Assembly: GCA_018262715.1 (NCBI GenBank)
Contig: JADFDS010000004.1
Location: 35,664 to 99,663, forward strand
DNA length: 64,000 nucleotides
Direction of reading: 5' to 3'
Source of the DNA: Bacteroidota bacterium
Lineage (GTDB): Bacteria; Bacteroidota; Bacteroidia; Bacteroidales; VadinHA17
Under the pieces are notes generated by a model that was not told the origin of the DNA, made no database searches, and saw nothing but the letters and a program-made list of their open reading frames with translations. The position numbers and the translations under genes were made by a program. Positions 42,842 through 51,832 of the stretch are shown here, in pieces. Each line of letters begins with the position of its first letter. The first letter of the stretch is position 1.

Positions 42842-45343
42842 TTACTTTGACTTGAAGAGTTTTCTGAAATTCTGGTAGTCAAGGTAGTATAAAATTTTTA
42901 ATGACAGGCTGTTTGTCTGCGGCATGGAGAGAAGATCACCGAAATTGTCGAGCCCGTTACGGATGATGACATCACCTTCTGACCAGATGGAGTTCTTCCA
43001 TACCAGTGAAAGTTCACTTCCCGGAGCAAACCGCCAGGTATATACCATATCGATGTTGAGGAAATTGGTGTTTACGTCACTGTTGTTCAGTGATGTGGAA
43101 TAGACCCGGTCAATCAGGCTTCCGTCAGGCTGAAGGGTAAAATAATCCCCGTCATAATCAGCTCTTGACCAGTAGTGCCTCCCCCTCAGTGTAAGGTACG
43201 AGGTGGATGAGAAGATGAATGCCCCCGAAATGGTATTGGTTATGGTTGTGACATCACGTTTTCCGAAAGTGATTCCCTCGCCTGCATTGCCCGGCACGAA
43301 CCCGATATCATTGAATACGTCTTCAACCGTCAGTGAGTAATTGAAGGAAAAACGCCTGCTGGCCTTGAACTCAGGCTGGAGTGACCACATATAACCGTGC
43401 TGGCTGTAGTCTGACCAGGCTTTCACATACCCGGCACTTCCCTGAATGTAAAACCGTTTGCTTTTGTCGGTGTCACCGCGGAACCCGGCTTCGAATGCAG
43501 CAGGCCGGTGATAAAACATTGACATGTCACGGGTGCGCGGCTCAAAATAATCATCCTCTCCCCACGGAGTGAGCTCAAGGTCAAGTGAGAGAGACCAGTA
43601 ATTCATCAGCAGAATCATCGCGTCAAGCGCAACACCGGCAGTTGTGAATGCCCTCGGATTGTATAGCTGGCCGTAACTGAAATCGAGTGAGGTACGGGTG
43701 GTCATGATATTGCCAAAGGGCTCATAGGTATTATATGAGAAGTCAACCGAGTGCCCTGTTTCGTTATTGTTCCGGAGGTAACCCATGTCATTCGGATCAT
43801 AGGTGTCACTCATCATTGAAAAGTTGTAGTCAGCGCGGAACTTCCCGCCGGTCCTGCCGGCATTGAAGTTAAGTGAATGACCGAGAGCGGTGGGATCGGA
43901 AGAGTAGTACTTCTGGCTCAGCACAGCTCCGGCGGAGGCTGACCACAGCCTGTCGGCCGTCTTGACAAGAGCCTCAAATCCGGAGACGTTGGCAGTATAG
44001 AAGTTTTCATTCTTTTCACCGGCCCTGATCACGCTGGTGTTCATTACACTCACGTATGAGTCGTTTTTCAGGGTCTGGTCAAGCACAAGCATATTGTAGT
44101 TTGTCAGCGGCTCGGTCATGATATGCCTGGTTTCCCCGGTGAGATTGTTCTCCACCTCGGCCCAGGTGCTGTTGGTAACCGCGTTGAAGATACCGATGCC
44201 GAGGCCGCTGCTTGTCCTTCCTGATATCTTGGTCGCATTAAGCAGACTCACCTCTGCCGGATTCCGGGTAACTATCTCATTATCACCTACCATGTCATAC
44301 ACATCCCTTACCAGGTGAGGTGTTCCGCCTATGCGGCGGGAATAGAAGATGTCTCCCTTATTGAACAGTTCTGTACCCTCCATGAAGAATGGTCTCTTTT
44401 CATTGTACTTGACCTCGTAAGGCGACAGGTTAAGCACATGGTCATCAGACTGCACCTGTCCGAAATCGGGTATCAGCGTTGCATCAAGGGTGAAGCTCTC
44501 GGTCAGGCCGACCTTGAGGTCTAGCCCCCCGTTATATGAGGTGCCCACTCCCGGTTCATCGGTCACATGTTCAAGGTACCCTGAAACATATGGCACAAGC
44601 GAAAGCCTCAGTGGTGGTTTTACATCACGTATCCCGGCAAGCTCACCCATGTGTGCGATTGATGACCCGAATTCCTTCGTGACGAAATTCCAGGAAGAGG
44701 TCTCCCTGGTGCGGCGAACTTCACGCCAGAAGTTGATGCCCCAGAGCTGCGATGCAGACCTTGGAAACCGCAGGGCCGAGTAGGGTATCTTCAGCTCTGC
44801 AATCCAACCCTCCTCACTTATCCTCGTCCTGCTGTGCCAGACTGCATCCCATGTATCCTGGTGTCCCCAGCTGTCAGTAGTGGTCATCTTATTATCAATC
44901 TGCACGTTCGAGGCTGAGACCTTGAACATCTCACCGTTTAGCCCGTCATTGAAGGGCGATATCTCAACCCAGAAATGGTCTGCATTGATATCTCCGTCAT
45001 CTCTCTGGCCAAGCTGGGTGAAGATGCTGTCAGGATAACTGTCATACATCATGGCTCCGATATATAATGCATCATCATCATAAAGAAGCCTCACCTCGGT
45101 CCTGTATATCGATGGCAAGCCGTTATGCGGGTTGTAAATAATGAAATTCCCGGCGGGTGAAGATCCCTGCCATGACGCCTCATCAAGCTTCCCGTCAATC
45201 TGAATTTCCCCTGCAGTGCGTAAAGCCTCAGCCCGCTTCTTATCCTGGGAAGCTCCCATCACAGTATTCAGACTCAGAATGATTGACAGTATTGCCGGAA
45301 AAAGTATCCTGCCGGCCCTGGATATCACCTTGGGAAAATGCAT
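42842..45343 (-). CDS. DUF5916 outer-membrane protein with CBM9-like domain
   Basis: An 833-residue exported protein. A signal peptide lies at 1-30. A CBM9-like beta-sandwich follows at about 40-210 (IQIDGKLDEASWQG, then ALYIGAMMYDS). The DUF5916 region then forms a likely outer-membrane barrel of alternating aromatic strands, with GVGTSYNGGLDLKVGLTESF and KRPFFMEGTELFNKGDIFYS. The protein ends in an amphipathic strand. Function is unknown. Promoter box TATCTTTG lies at 45368-45375. It is divergent from the nucleoside phosphorylase gene. Confidence 0.85.
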   Translation of the reverse strand: MHFPKVISRAGRILFPAILSIILSLNTVMGASQDKKRAEALRTAGEIQIDGKLDEASWQGSSPAGNFIIYNPHNGLPSIYRTEVRLLYDDDALYIGAMMYDSYPDSIFTQLGQRDDGDINADHFWVEISPFNDGLNGEMFKVSASNVQIDNKMTTTDSWGHQDTWDAVWHSRTRISEEGWIAELKIPYSALRFPRSASQLWGINFWREVRRTRETSSWNFVTKEFGSSIAHMGELAGIRDVKPPLRLSLVPYVSGYLEHVTDEPGVGTSYNGGLDLKVGLTESFTLDATLIPDFGQVQSDDHVLNLSPYEVKYNEKRPFFMEGTELFNKGDIFYSRRIGGTPHLVRDVYDMVGDNEIVTRNPAEVSLLNATKISGRTSSGLGIGIFNAVTNSTWAEVENNLTGETRHIMTEPLTNYNMLVLDQTLKNDSYVSVMNTSVIRAGEKNENFYTANVSGFEALVKTADRLWSASAGAVLSQKYYSSDPTALGHSLNFNAGRTGGKFRADYNFSMMSDTYDPNDMGYLRNNNETGHSVDFSYNTYEPFGNIMTTRTSLDFSYGQLYNPRAFTTAGVALDAMILLMNYWSLSLDLELTPWGEDDYFEPRTRDMSMFYHRPAAFEAGFRGDTDKSKRFYIQGSAGYVKAWSDYSQHGYMWSLQPEFKASRRFSFNYSLTVEDVFNDIGFVPGNAGEGITFGKRDVTTITNTISGAFIFSSTSYLTLRGRHYWSRADYDGDYFTLQPDGSLIDRVYSTSLNNSDVNTNFLNIDMVYTWRFAPGSELSLVWKNSIWSEGDVIIRNGLDNFGDLLSMPQTNSLSLKILYYLDYQNFRKLFKSK

Positions 45344-45367
45344 TTTAGTGTATGTCGGTTAGGACGG

Positions 45368-45375
45368 CAAAGATA
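45368..45375 (-). promoter_or_regulatory. -7 box of the DUF5916 gene
   Basis: On the minus strand TATCTTTG, a full TAnnTTTG match 24 nt before the ATG. The -33 element is unclear. Confidence 0.5.
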
Positions 45376-45474
45376 AACCCCTGCGATAAACCCTGATGAT
45401 GCAATTGTCAAATTAACAATAATTAACTGCCTGCGCCATCTTCCCGGAAGATGATTTACAGTCGACATTTTTTG

Positions 45475-45482
45475 TATTTTTG
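45475..45482 (+). promoter_or_regulatory. -7 box of the nucleoside phosphorylase gene
   Basis: TATTTTTG ends 18 nt before ATG 45501, giving a short leader and excluding the TTG start at 45480. Confidence 0.5.
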
Positions 45483-45500
45483 CAGCTTATTGATCGTGCG

Positions 45501-46364
45501 ATGAAAAAGACAGAACTTATAATCAATCCTGACGGCTCAGTGTTTCACCTCCATCTTCTTCCCGGAGACATTGCCGAAAAGATAATTATTGTGGGAGATC
45601 CCGGAAGGGTTGAGATGATTGCCGAAATGCTTGACAGCGTGAGGGTACGTAAAATCAACAGGGAGTTCTGTACAGTCACCGGCAGCTACGGTGAAACTGA
45701 GGTCACCATCATATCATCAGGAATAGGCACTGACAATATCGATATCGTTCTCAACGAGCTTGACGCACTGGTGAATATCGACCTCGGGACCGGGATGACT
45801 TTGGAAGAACCTCGTTCACTGACATTTGTAAGGATCGGCACTACGGGCGGACTTCAGGCGGAACTGCCCGTAGGTTCCTTCATTGCCACCGCCAAAGCTG
45901 TTGGATTTGACGGCGTTCTGCATTTTTACGAGGGATATGAATGGTGCCTTGACCATCTGCTGGCTGACTCACTGGCTGCACATCTTGAATGGCCTGACAC
46001 TCTTGCCTACCCCTATGCCGTGGACGCAGATACCGGTCTGCTTGAGAAACTATCCCCGGGAACAACAAGGGGGATCACCATATCGACACCTGGCTTCTAT
46101 GCACCGCAGGGCCGCCGGCTCAGGCTTGAACCATTTGACAATGAGCTTAATGACAATATCACATCATTCAGGTTCAAAGGACAGAAAATCACCAACTACG
46201 AGATGGAGAGTTCAGCCATCTACGGACTGTCAAGACTATTGAATCACAAGGCGTTGACGCTCTGCGTGGTAATTGCAAACAGGGTGACCGGTGAATTCCT
46301 CACCGACTACAAACCGGCAGTCAAAAGACTTGCCGCGCAGGTTCTTGAAGGACTCAGCTCCTGA
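45501..46364 (+). CDS. Nucleoside phosphorylase (uridine phosphorylase-like)
   Basis: A 287-residue enzyme of the PNP/UDP family, which cleaves nucleosides with phosphate to base and ribose 1-phosphate. The phosphate-binding GDPGRVEMIAEML is near 33-45 and ISSGIGTDNIDIVLNEL near 72-88. VRIGTTGGLQ lies near 113 and the ribose-binding YEMESSAIYGLSRLL near 233 (the family form is EMExA). It is longer than E. coli Udp but usual for Bacteroidota. Base preference cannot be read with certainty. ATG 45501 follows the -7 box. Its 3' end overlaps the convergent wecB by 11 nt. Confidence 0.88.
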   Translation: MKKTELIINPDGSVFHLHLLPGDIAEKIIIVGDPGRVEMIAEMLDSVRVRKINREFCTVTGSYGETEVTIISSGIGTDNIDIVLNELDALVNIDLGTGMTLEEPRSLTFVRIGTTGGLQAELPVGSFIATAKAVGFDGVLHFYEGYEWCLDHLLADSLAAHLEWPDTLAYPYAVDADTGLLEKLSPGTTRGITISTPGFYAPQGRRLRLEPFDNELNDNITSFRFKGQKITNYEMESSAIYGLSRLLNHKALTLCVVIANRVTGEFLTDYKPAVKRLAAQVLEGLSS

Positions 46365-47514
46365 ATACTGCGAGTACCTCTTTCAGAATAATAATTGCGG
46401 CTTTCCCGTCTCCGTAGAACGCCGGGTACTGCAGCGTACTGCCGTTGGCAACAAAATAGTCCCAGGCTTCTTTTATCCTGGCCGGATTGGCATCTGCCAG
46501 CTTAACGGTTCCGTTTTTGACAAGTTCCACCCATTCTGTCTCCTTCCTGAGCACAATGCAGGGACGTGAGAAGAAATGACTCTCCTTCTGCACACCTCCT
46601 GAATCGGTGATGATGAGTCGAGCCCTCTTTTCCAGCAGTATCATTTCAAGGAATGAGACCGGTGGTATGACCCTCAGGAAGGGGTGATCGGATATTGCTG
46701 CATATAGCTCCGGAACACGGTTACGCAATGCAATCATTGTTCTCGGGTGGAGCGGCATGATCATGGGCATTGAGTTTACCTCAGACAACTCCTTTATGGT
46801 GCTGAATATGGCGCTGAGCCTCTCCGGATCATCCGTGTTCGAGTCACGGTGGATGGTAACCAGCACGAATTCCCGGTCGGCTACACCCAGTCCGGTAAGG
46901 AAATCCTGTTTTTTCCTCTCTGCCAGGTCAGCATAAAAGAGACTGTTGTCATACATGATGTCACCTGTCAGGAAGACCCTGGGATTGTTGATTGAATACG
47001 GCGCCACGTTCTCCGGGCGGAAGCCTTCTGACATAAGGTTCTTGAAGGCTGCGTTTGTAGGAGCTATCAGAAGCGTCGAGGCATGGTCAGCCATGATGCG
47101 GTTGAGCTCCTCAGGCATGGTCTTGTTGAATGATCTCATGCCGGCTTCAATATGCACCACCGGGAAATGCTGCTTTGCTGCTGCCAGCGCTGCGGCCAGG
47201 GTGGAGTTTGTGTCACCGTAGATAATCACGCAGTCAGGTTTTTCGTCAAGGATCACATCCTCGATGCGTTCCATAATCATTCCCGTCTGCCTGCCATGTC
47301 TTCCTGACCCTACCTGCAGGTTGTGGTCAGGCTGCTTTATCTCCAGCTCGTCAAAAAAGACGTCTGAGAGTTCCCTGTCATAATGCTGACCGGTATGAAC
47401 CACCACCTCCTCAATCTCACCTGAGAACTCTCCCGCTATCGCCCGGCTGATGGCGGAGGCCTTTATGATCTGAGGCCTCGCGCCGACGATGTTAAGGATC
47501 TTGAGTTTTTTCAT
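46354..47514 (-). CDS. wecB: Non-hydrolysing UDP-N-acetylglucosamine 2-epimerase family enzyme
   Basis: A 386-residue GT-B fold epimerase that interconverts UDP-GlcNAc and UDP-ManNAc, or acts on a related UDP-diacetamido sugar. It shows VGARPQIIKASAISRAI at 10-26, IIYGDTNSTLAAALAA near 98, VHIEAGMRSFNKTMPEE near 121 and ITDSGGVQKES near 300. The VGARPQ opening is also seen in the WbpI-like subgroup, so the exact substrate is open. The start overlaps the rny stop as TAATG, which implies coupling to ribonuclease Y. No other surface-sugar genes are adjacent. Confidence 0.88.
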   Translation of the reverse strand: MKKLKILNIVGARPQIIKASAISRAIAGEFSGEIEEVVVHTGQHYDRELSDVFFDELEIKQPDHNLQVGSGRHGRQTGMIMERIEDVILDEKPDCVIIYGDTNSTLAAALAAAKQHFPVVHIEAGMRSFNKTMPEELNRIMADHASTLLIAPTNAAFKNLMSEGFRPENVAPYSINNPRVFLTGDIMYDNSLFYADLAERKKQDFLTGLGVADREFVLVTIHRDSNTDDPERLSAIFSTIKELSEVNSMPMIMPLHPRTMIALRNRVPELYAAISDHPFLRVIPPVSFLEMILLEKRARLIITDSGGVQKESHFFSRPCIVLRKETEWVELVKNGTVKLADANPARIKEAWDYFVANGSTLQYPAFYGDGKAAIIILKEVLAVFRS

Positions 47515-49070
47515 TATTTGGCGTAGTTGACTGCCCTTGTCTCCCTGATAACGGTTATTTTGATCTGACCCGGATAGGTCATCTCGTTCTGAATCTTTCT
47601 TGCAATCTCGAAGGAGAGGTTCTCTGTATCCTGGTCAGACACCTTGTCAGCTCCCACTATAACCCTCAGCTCTCTTCCGGCCTGGATTGCGTATGTTTTT
47701 GTCACGCCGGGATAAGAGAGGGCAACCGACTCAAGTTCGTTAAGCCTTTTGATGTAAGATTCTATGACTTCGCGCCTTGCGCCCGGACGAGCGCCTGAGA
47801 TGGCGTCACATACCTGCACAATGGGTGCAATGAGTGTGGTCATCTCTGTCTCATCGTGATGCGATCCGATGGCGTTTATCACCTCAGGCTTCTCCTTATA
47901 TTTTTCTGCTATCTTCATTCCAAGGACAGCATGCGGCAGTTCGGGCTCGTCATCGGGCACCTTGCCAATATCATGCAGCAGTCCTGCTCTCTTTGCAAGC
48001 TTCGGGTTAAGACCCAGCTCAGCTGCCATAATTGAAGCCAGGTTGGCCACTTCACGGGAGTGCTGCAGCAGGTTCTGTCCGTATGATGAACGGTATTTCA
48101 TCTTTCCCACCAGCCTGATGAGCTCCGGATGGAGGCCATGAATCCCAAGGTCTATGGTCGTGCGCTTGCCCGTTTCCACTATCTCTTCCTCAACCTGCTT
48201 GCGTGTCTTCTCGACTATCTCCTCGATACGCGCCGGGTGTATGCGGCCATCGGTAACCAGTTGATGCAGCGCCAGCCGCGCTATCTCGCGTCTGACAGGG
48301 TCGAATCCGGAAAGAACTATTGCCTCGGGGGTGTCATCCACTATTATCTCCACCCCCGTTGCAGCCTCAAGAGCCCTGATATTCCTTCCTTCACGGCCAA
48401 TGATGCGGCCCTTGATCTCATCCGAGTCTATATGGAATACGGTTACGGCGTTTTCAATTGCCGTCTCTGCTGCAACACGCTGTATGGCCATAAGCACAAC
48501 ACGCTTTGCCTCCTTTGTGGCAGTCATCTTAGCATCATCAAGAATCTCATTGATGTAAGACATGGCGTTGGTGCGCGCTTCCTCCTTCAGTGAATCAATG
48601 AGCTGATTCTTGGCCTCATCTGCCGAGAGACCTGATACTGCTTCCAACTGTTCCACCTGCTGGCGGTGCAGTTTTGATACTTCCTCTGATTTTTTCTCGA
48701 GCAGCTCAATCTGTTGTGTCAGGTTGTCGCGGATGGCGTCAACCTCATTCTTCCTCCGCTGTGCCTCTTCCAGTCTCTGTGACAGGGTAAGCTCTTTCTG
48801 CTTGATCCTGTTCTCTGCCTGGTTTATGCGGTTGTTACGCTCGTTGATTACCTTTTCATGTTCAGCCTTCAGCTGCAGGAACCGTTCCTTTGCCTGGAGA
48901 ATCTTCTCCTTTTTTATGACCTCGGCTTCAGTTTCTGCTTCGGCAATTATCTTCTTCTTCCTGTTTCGCAGCATCAGTTGCCATAAGTAGAATGACAACA
49001 CCGATCCTGCTATAAGGGCTGCCCCGCCGATGGCGAAACAAACCCCCGTTGTTATCTGTGCTATAATCAT
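47514..49070 (-). CDS. rny: Ribonuclease Y
   Basis: A 518-residue membrane-anchored endoribonuclease that starts mRNA decay. One N-terminal transmembrane helix (about 5-28) leads into a long coiled coil to about 195. The KH domain has [18 protein letters not shown] near 220-237, and the HD domain has AGLLHDIGK near 370. A C-terminal domain follows. ATG 49070 puts the helix at the N-terminus; the longer frame to 49115 adds residues that would be encoded by the 3' tail of the RNA lying upstream. It is followed by wecB in overlap. Confidence 0.96.
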   Translation of the reverse strand: MIIAQITTGVCFAIGGAALIAGSVLSFYLWQLMLRNRKKKIIAEAETEAEVIKKEKILQAKERFLQLKAEHEKVINERNNRINQAENRIKQKELTLSQRLEEAQRRKNEVDAIRDNLTQQIELLEKKSEEVSKLHRQQVEQLEAVSGLSADEAKNQLIDSLKEEARTNAMSYINEILDDAKMTATKEAKRVVLMAIQRVAAETAIENAVTVFHIDSDEIKGRIIGREGRNIRALEAATGVEIIVDDTPEAIVLSGFDPVRREIARLALHQLVTDGRIHPARIEEIVEKTRKQVEEEIVETGKRTTIDLGIHGLHPELIRLVGKMKYRSSYGQNLLQHSREVANLASIMAAELGLNPKLAKRAGLLHDIGKVPDDEPELPHAVLGMKIAEKYKEKPEVINAIGSHHDETEMTTLIAPIVQVCDAISGARPGARREVIESYIKRLNELESVALSYPGVTKTYAIQAGRELRVIVGADKVSDQDTENLSFEIARKIQNEMTYPGQIKITVIRETRAVNYAK

Positions 49071-49119
49071 AAAACTATTGTTAGTTGTATAAAAAAACCC
49101 GCAGAGTTCCTCCAACTTT

Positions 49120-49262
49120 TAAAAAACCCCATATCTACATGGCTGGAGCGGCCGTCCTGCCTCGGGCTTCCACTGTCACGCGTCAGCGTGGTCCCGGCGA
49201 ACCGGGTGAGGCCTGTCCTAAGCAATCCAAGACCATCTCCAAAGTAAAAACTGTTGAGTTTC
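49120..49262 (-). ncRNA. Probable 6S RNA (ssrS-like)
   Basis: The roughly 250-nt gap between zapA and rny holds a well-structured RNA on the minus strand. An outer helix TGGAG (49144-49148) with CTCCA (49237-49241) encloses a large asymmetric bubble. An inner helix GCCTC (49159-49163) with GAGGC (49208-49212) then carries two hairpins, CACGC-GTCA-GCGTG (49177-49190) and CCCGG-CGAA-CCGGG (49193-49206). T runs follow its 3' side. A rod with a central bubble next to zapA is the known picture of 6S RNA, which binds the housekeeping RNA polymerase. Exact ends are uncertain. Confidence 0.55.
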
Positions 49263-49318
49263 CAAAACGAATAGAGAAACAATGCGGGCAATATCCTGCT
49301 ATTTTAAAGAACGTGTAT

Positions 49319-49609
49319 CTATCTTTTTGACAGACAGAGGTTGATCTTTTCAGTCAGCTCCTTCAACCCATCCCCAAGTGATGAATCCTCCTCCTTTTCT
49401 TCCATCTCAGTGAGCCTGATCACGTACTGGAGAGCCGCCATCGCCAGAAAATCCTGCGTGTCCTTGTCAACGTAGCGCTGCTTGTACTGCAGCACCTTCT
49501 CATTGATCAGCCTTGCCGCCTTCCGGATCCGTTCCTCATTCTCACTTTCCACCTTCAACGGATAATACCTGTCGGCCACATTAACCCGGATCGATAGCTT
49601 ATCATCCAT
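49319..49609 (-). CDS. zapA: Cell division protein ZapA
   Basis: A 96-residue cytoplasmic protein of the ZapA family, which cross-links FtsZ filaments at the division ring. The N-terminal domain (LSIRVNVADRYYPLKVE) and helix EERIRKAARLINEKVLQYK are typical. A coiled-coil helix with DTQDFLAMAALQYVIRLTEME follows. It begins 10 nt after a small coiled-coil gene and is followed by the RNA gene and rny, an order often seen in Bacteroidota. Confidence 0.9.
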   Translation of the reverse strand: MDDKLSIRVNVADRYYPLKVESENEERIRKAARLINEKVLQYKQRYVDKDTQDFLAMAALQYVIRLTEMEEKEEDSSLGDGLKELTEKINLCLSKR

Positions 49610-49619
49610 TGTTATATAT

Positions 49620-49922
49620 TTATCTGTCTAAAAGAGCAATACATTTATCTATCTCCCGCACAAGTTCACTCACTCTCCTCCGTGCCGTAACGGCATCCTC
49701 CCCGCCCCCCAGGATCGCTCCCGAGAACTTAGCTCTTTCGTATCTTGCTTTAAGCTCCTTTACTTCTTCTTCCTTCGCTGCCAGTTGCCTCCCCGCCTCT
49801 GACAGTTCATTATTCAACCGCGCCGCCAGCTCAACCAGCTTGTCATGCTCGGCAATCAGCGCTTCCACTGACCTCCTGAGCAAAAGATACTCCTCATATC
49901 CCTGTACACTCATGGCTGACAA
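49620..49922 (-). CDS. Small coiled-coil protein upstream of zapA (ZapB-like)
   Basis: A 100-residue protein, almost all one helix with heptad leucines (about 12-65; LVELAARLNNELSEAGRQLA). A short glycine break (GAILGGGED) and a final helix (RRRVSELVREIDKCIALL) follow. Its place directly before zapA and its shape suggest a division-ring partner like ZapB, but no sequence motif proves it. ATG 49913 (fourth codon) is an alternative start. It has a strong promoter (TTTG-N19-TATTTTTG) and heads the zapA transcript. Confidence 0.75.
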   Translation of the reverse strand: MSAMSVQGYEEYLLLRRSVEALIAEHDKLVELAARLNNELSEAGRQLAAKEEEVKELKARYERAKFSGAILGGGEDAVTARRRVSELVREIDKCIALLDR

Positions 49923-49930
49923 CTATAATA

Positions 49931-49961
49931 CAAAAATAACATTTTTTTCGCTCTTTTCAAA
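49931..49961 (-). promoter_or_regulatory. Promoter of the ZapB-like/zapA operon
   Basis: On the minus strand TTTG (49961-49958), 19 nt, TATTTTTG (49938-49931): a full consensus match. It is back to back with the promoter at 49978-50008. Confidence 0.7.
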
Positions 49962-49977
49962 AAAAGCCGGCATTAAG

Positions 49978-50008
49978 TTTGCTCTTTACGGGCAGAACAA
50001 TAGATTTG
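49978..50008 (+). promoter_or_regulatory. Promoter of the M23 peptidase gene
   Basis: TTTG (49978-49981), 19 nt, TAGATTTG (50001-50008): a full Bacteroidota consensus, 16 nt before ATG 50025. Confidence 0.7.
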
Positions 50009-50024
50009 CAGAACTGACACCGAC

Positions 50025-51740
50025 ATGAACAAAAGAATATTACTCCTTGCCATTTCTATAACAGCCACAACTGTCATTGGTTCACAGCCTTCCGGAAATG
50101 TATCATTTGTAAGCCCCCTCAGGGAACCTCCTTCGCTCTCGGCCAGCTTTGCAGAACTGAGAGCCGACCATTTTCATACCGGGCTGGATTACCGTACCGG
50201 GGGAGTTCAGGGCAAGGATGTGCTGGCAATTGATGAAGGCTATGTCTACCGTATTGCAGTCAGCCCTACCGGTTTTGGCAGAGCCCTGTATGTCCGGCAC
50301 CCGTCCGGCTATTCATCAGTTTATGCACATCTAAGGAGTTTCAGGCCTGACATCGAGGAGTATGTCAGGCAGCAGCAGTACGGCCGCAAGAGCTTCTCCG
50401 TCTCTCTTTTTCCCCAGCGAAACCAGTTCCAGGTGGGCCGCGGCGAGGTGATCGCATGGTCAGGCAACTCGGGAGGCTCGTCTGGGCCGCATCTGCATTT
50501 CGAGATACGTGACTCAGCTTCTGAAGACCCCGTCAATCCGCTCAGTTTCGGATTTGGCGTGAGTGATCGCATGCGGCCGGTTATTGACAGGGTTATCCTT
50601 TATCCGCTGACAAGGGGTTCAGCTGTCAACAGCAGCCATGGCAACCTCTCGCTGCGCACCGTACCTTCTGACGGATCATATGGCATCGCAGCCGCAACCG
50701 CACCGGTTGTTTACGGCCCTGTGGGCATCGGCATCAAGTGCTGGGACACCTTTGACAACAGCACTAACAAATGTGGTGTATATACAATTGAATTGCTGGC
50801 CGACGGACTGAGAATATTCAGCTTCAAAGCCGACCGTTTCTCATACAGCGAGACCAGGTACATCAACGCACATATTGATTATGCTGCACGGGCCGCTTCG
50901 GGCGAATATCTGCACAGGCTGCATATACAGCCAGGCGACAGGCTTTCAATGTATGACGGCCACGTGGGACGGGGAGTTCTGAGATTCAACGATGACGCTG
51001 AACATGAGATAAAAATCATCGTTACTGATATGCAGAAGAACAGGTCGTGGGTCACCTTCCGGGTCAGGTCAGCATCAAAACCCCCGGTTCCTCCCGCAGA
51101 GATTAACTGCAGCAAGGTGATTCCGTGGGGCAAAGCTGCTGATTTCACCGCTGACGGGATAAGGATTCATTTCCCCGCAGGGGCGCTCTATGACACGCTG
51201 TGGTTCAACTACAAAACCCGGAAAAACACCAACGGATTCCTATCCCCTGTCCATATGGTTCATAATGAGACTGTAGCCGTACATGACAGGTTCAGGCTGT
51301 CAATAAGGCCTGACACAATAATTGCCGGTCTTGAGAACAAGCTGTGCCTGGCCAGGATCAGCAGCAAGGGAGCTGTCTCATATGCGGGAGGAAAATTCAC
51401 CTACGGCTTCGTGAGCGGAGAGATGAACAACCTTGGAGATTATGCCGTCACCCTTGATACCATTCCACCAGCTGCAAAGTTCTCATTTGCAAGCGGCGCC
51501 AACCTTAGCGGAAGGTCGCAGTTCACTGCAACCATACGCGACGAGTTTTCAGGAATCAACAGCTACGAGATGTATGTTGACGGAGAATGGATACTGGCTG
51601 AGTATGATGCCAAGAATAACCTGCTCATATGCAGGCCCGGGACATCTGAAATGAAACCAGATACGCTGCACAAAATTGAGCTGCGGGTTACCGACAATTG
51701 CGGCAACCGCAATACCGTGGCATCCGAATTCAGGTGGTAA
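50025..51740 (+). CDS. M23 family peptidoglycan endopeptidase, exported
   Basis: A 571-residue exported protein. Signal peptide residues 1-19. The M23 (LytM) zinc peptidase domain spans about 28-180, with the metal ligands His51 and Asp55 (FHTGLDY) and the GPHLHFE motif near 152-158, so it is predicted active. About 390 residues of beta-rich sequence follow (for example TIRDEFSGINSYEMYVDGEW), ending in an Ig-like fold. It would cut peptide cross-links in the wall or at the division site; the adjoining zapA operon with back-to-back promoters fits but does not prove this. Confidence 0.9.
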   Translation: MNKRILLLAISITATTVIGSQPSGNVSFVSPLREPPSLSASFAELRADHFHTGLDYRTGGVQGKDVLAIDEGYVYRIAVSPTGFGRALYVRHPSGYSSVYAHLRSFRPDIEEYVRQQQYGRKSFSVSLFPQRNQFQVGRGEVIAWSGNSGGSSGPHLHFEIRDSASEDPVNPLSFGFGVSDRMRPVIDRVILYPLTRGSAVNSSHGNLSLRTVPSDGSYGIAAATAPVVYGPVGIGIKCWDTFDNSTNKCGVYTIELLADGLRIFSFKADRFSYSETRYINAHIDYAARAASGEYLHRLHIQPGDRLSMYDGHVGRGVLRFNDDAEHEIKIIVTDMQKNRSWVTFRVRSASKPPVPPAEINCSKVIPWGKAADFTADGIRIHFPAGALYDTLWFNYKTRKNTNGFLSPVHMVHNETVAVHDRFRLSIRPDTIIAGLENKLCLARISSKGAVSYAGGKFTYGFVSGEMNNLGDYAVTLDTIPPAAKFSFASGANLSGRSQFTATIRDEFSGINSYEMYVDGEWILAEYDAKNNLLICRPGTSEMKPDTLHKIELRVTDNCGNRNTVASEFRW

Positions 51741-51746
51741 TCATAT

Positions 51747-51820
51747 ATATGCGGATCATCCTATCATACAGGAAACGAGGGGTCTGAGACCCCTCTCTAC
51801 GGCATATGTATGCGGATTAT
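51747..51820. repeat. REP-like palindrome flanked by a short direct repeat
   Basis: Between convergent genes lies a perfect palindrome, GAGGGGTCT-G-AGACCCCTC (51777-51795), with no T run. On either side are near-identical copies TATGCGGATCAT and TATGCGGATTAT about 60 nt apart. The arrangement resembles an interspersed REP-type element with duplicated flanks. It may also stop transcription from both sides. Confidence 0.5.
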
Positions 51821-51832
51821 TTTTCCCCCAGG

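Noticed and set aside
49085..49330. Open frame of 81 codons on the plus strand between rny and zapA
   Set aside because: It overlaps the structured RNA, contains no recognisable domain and has no promoter.
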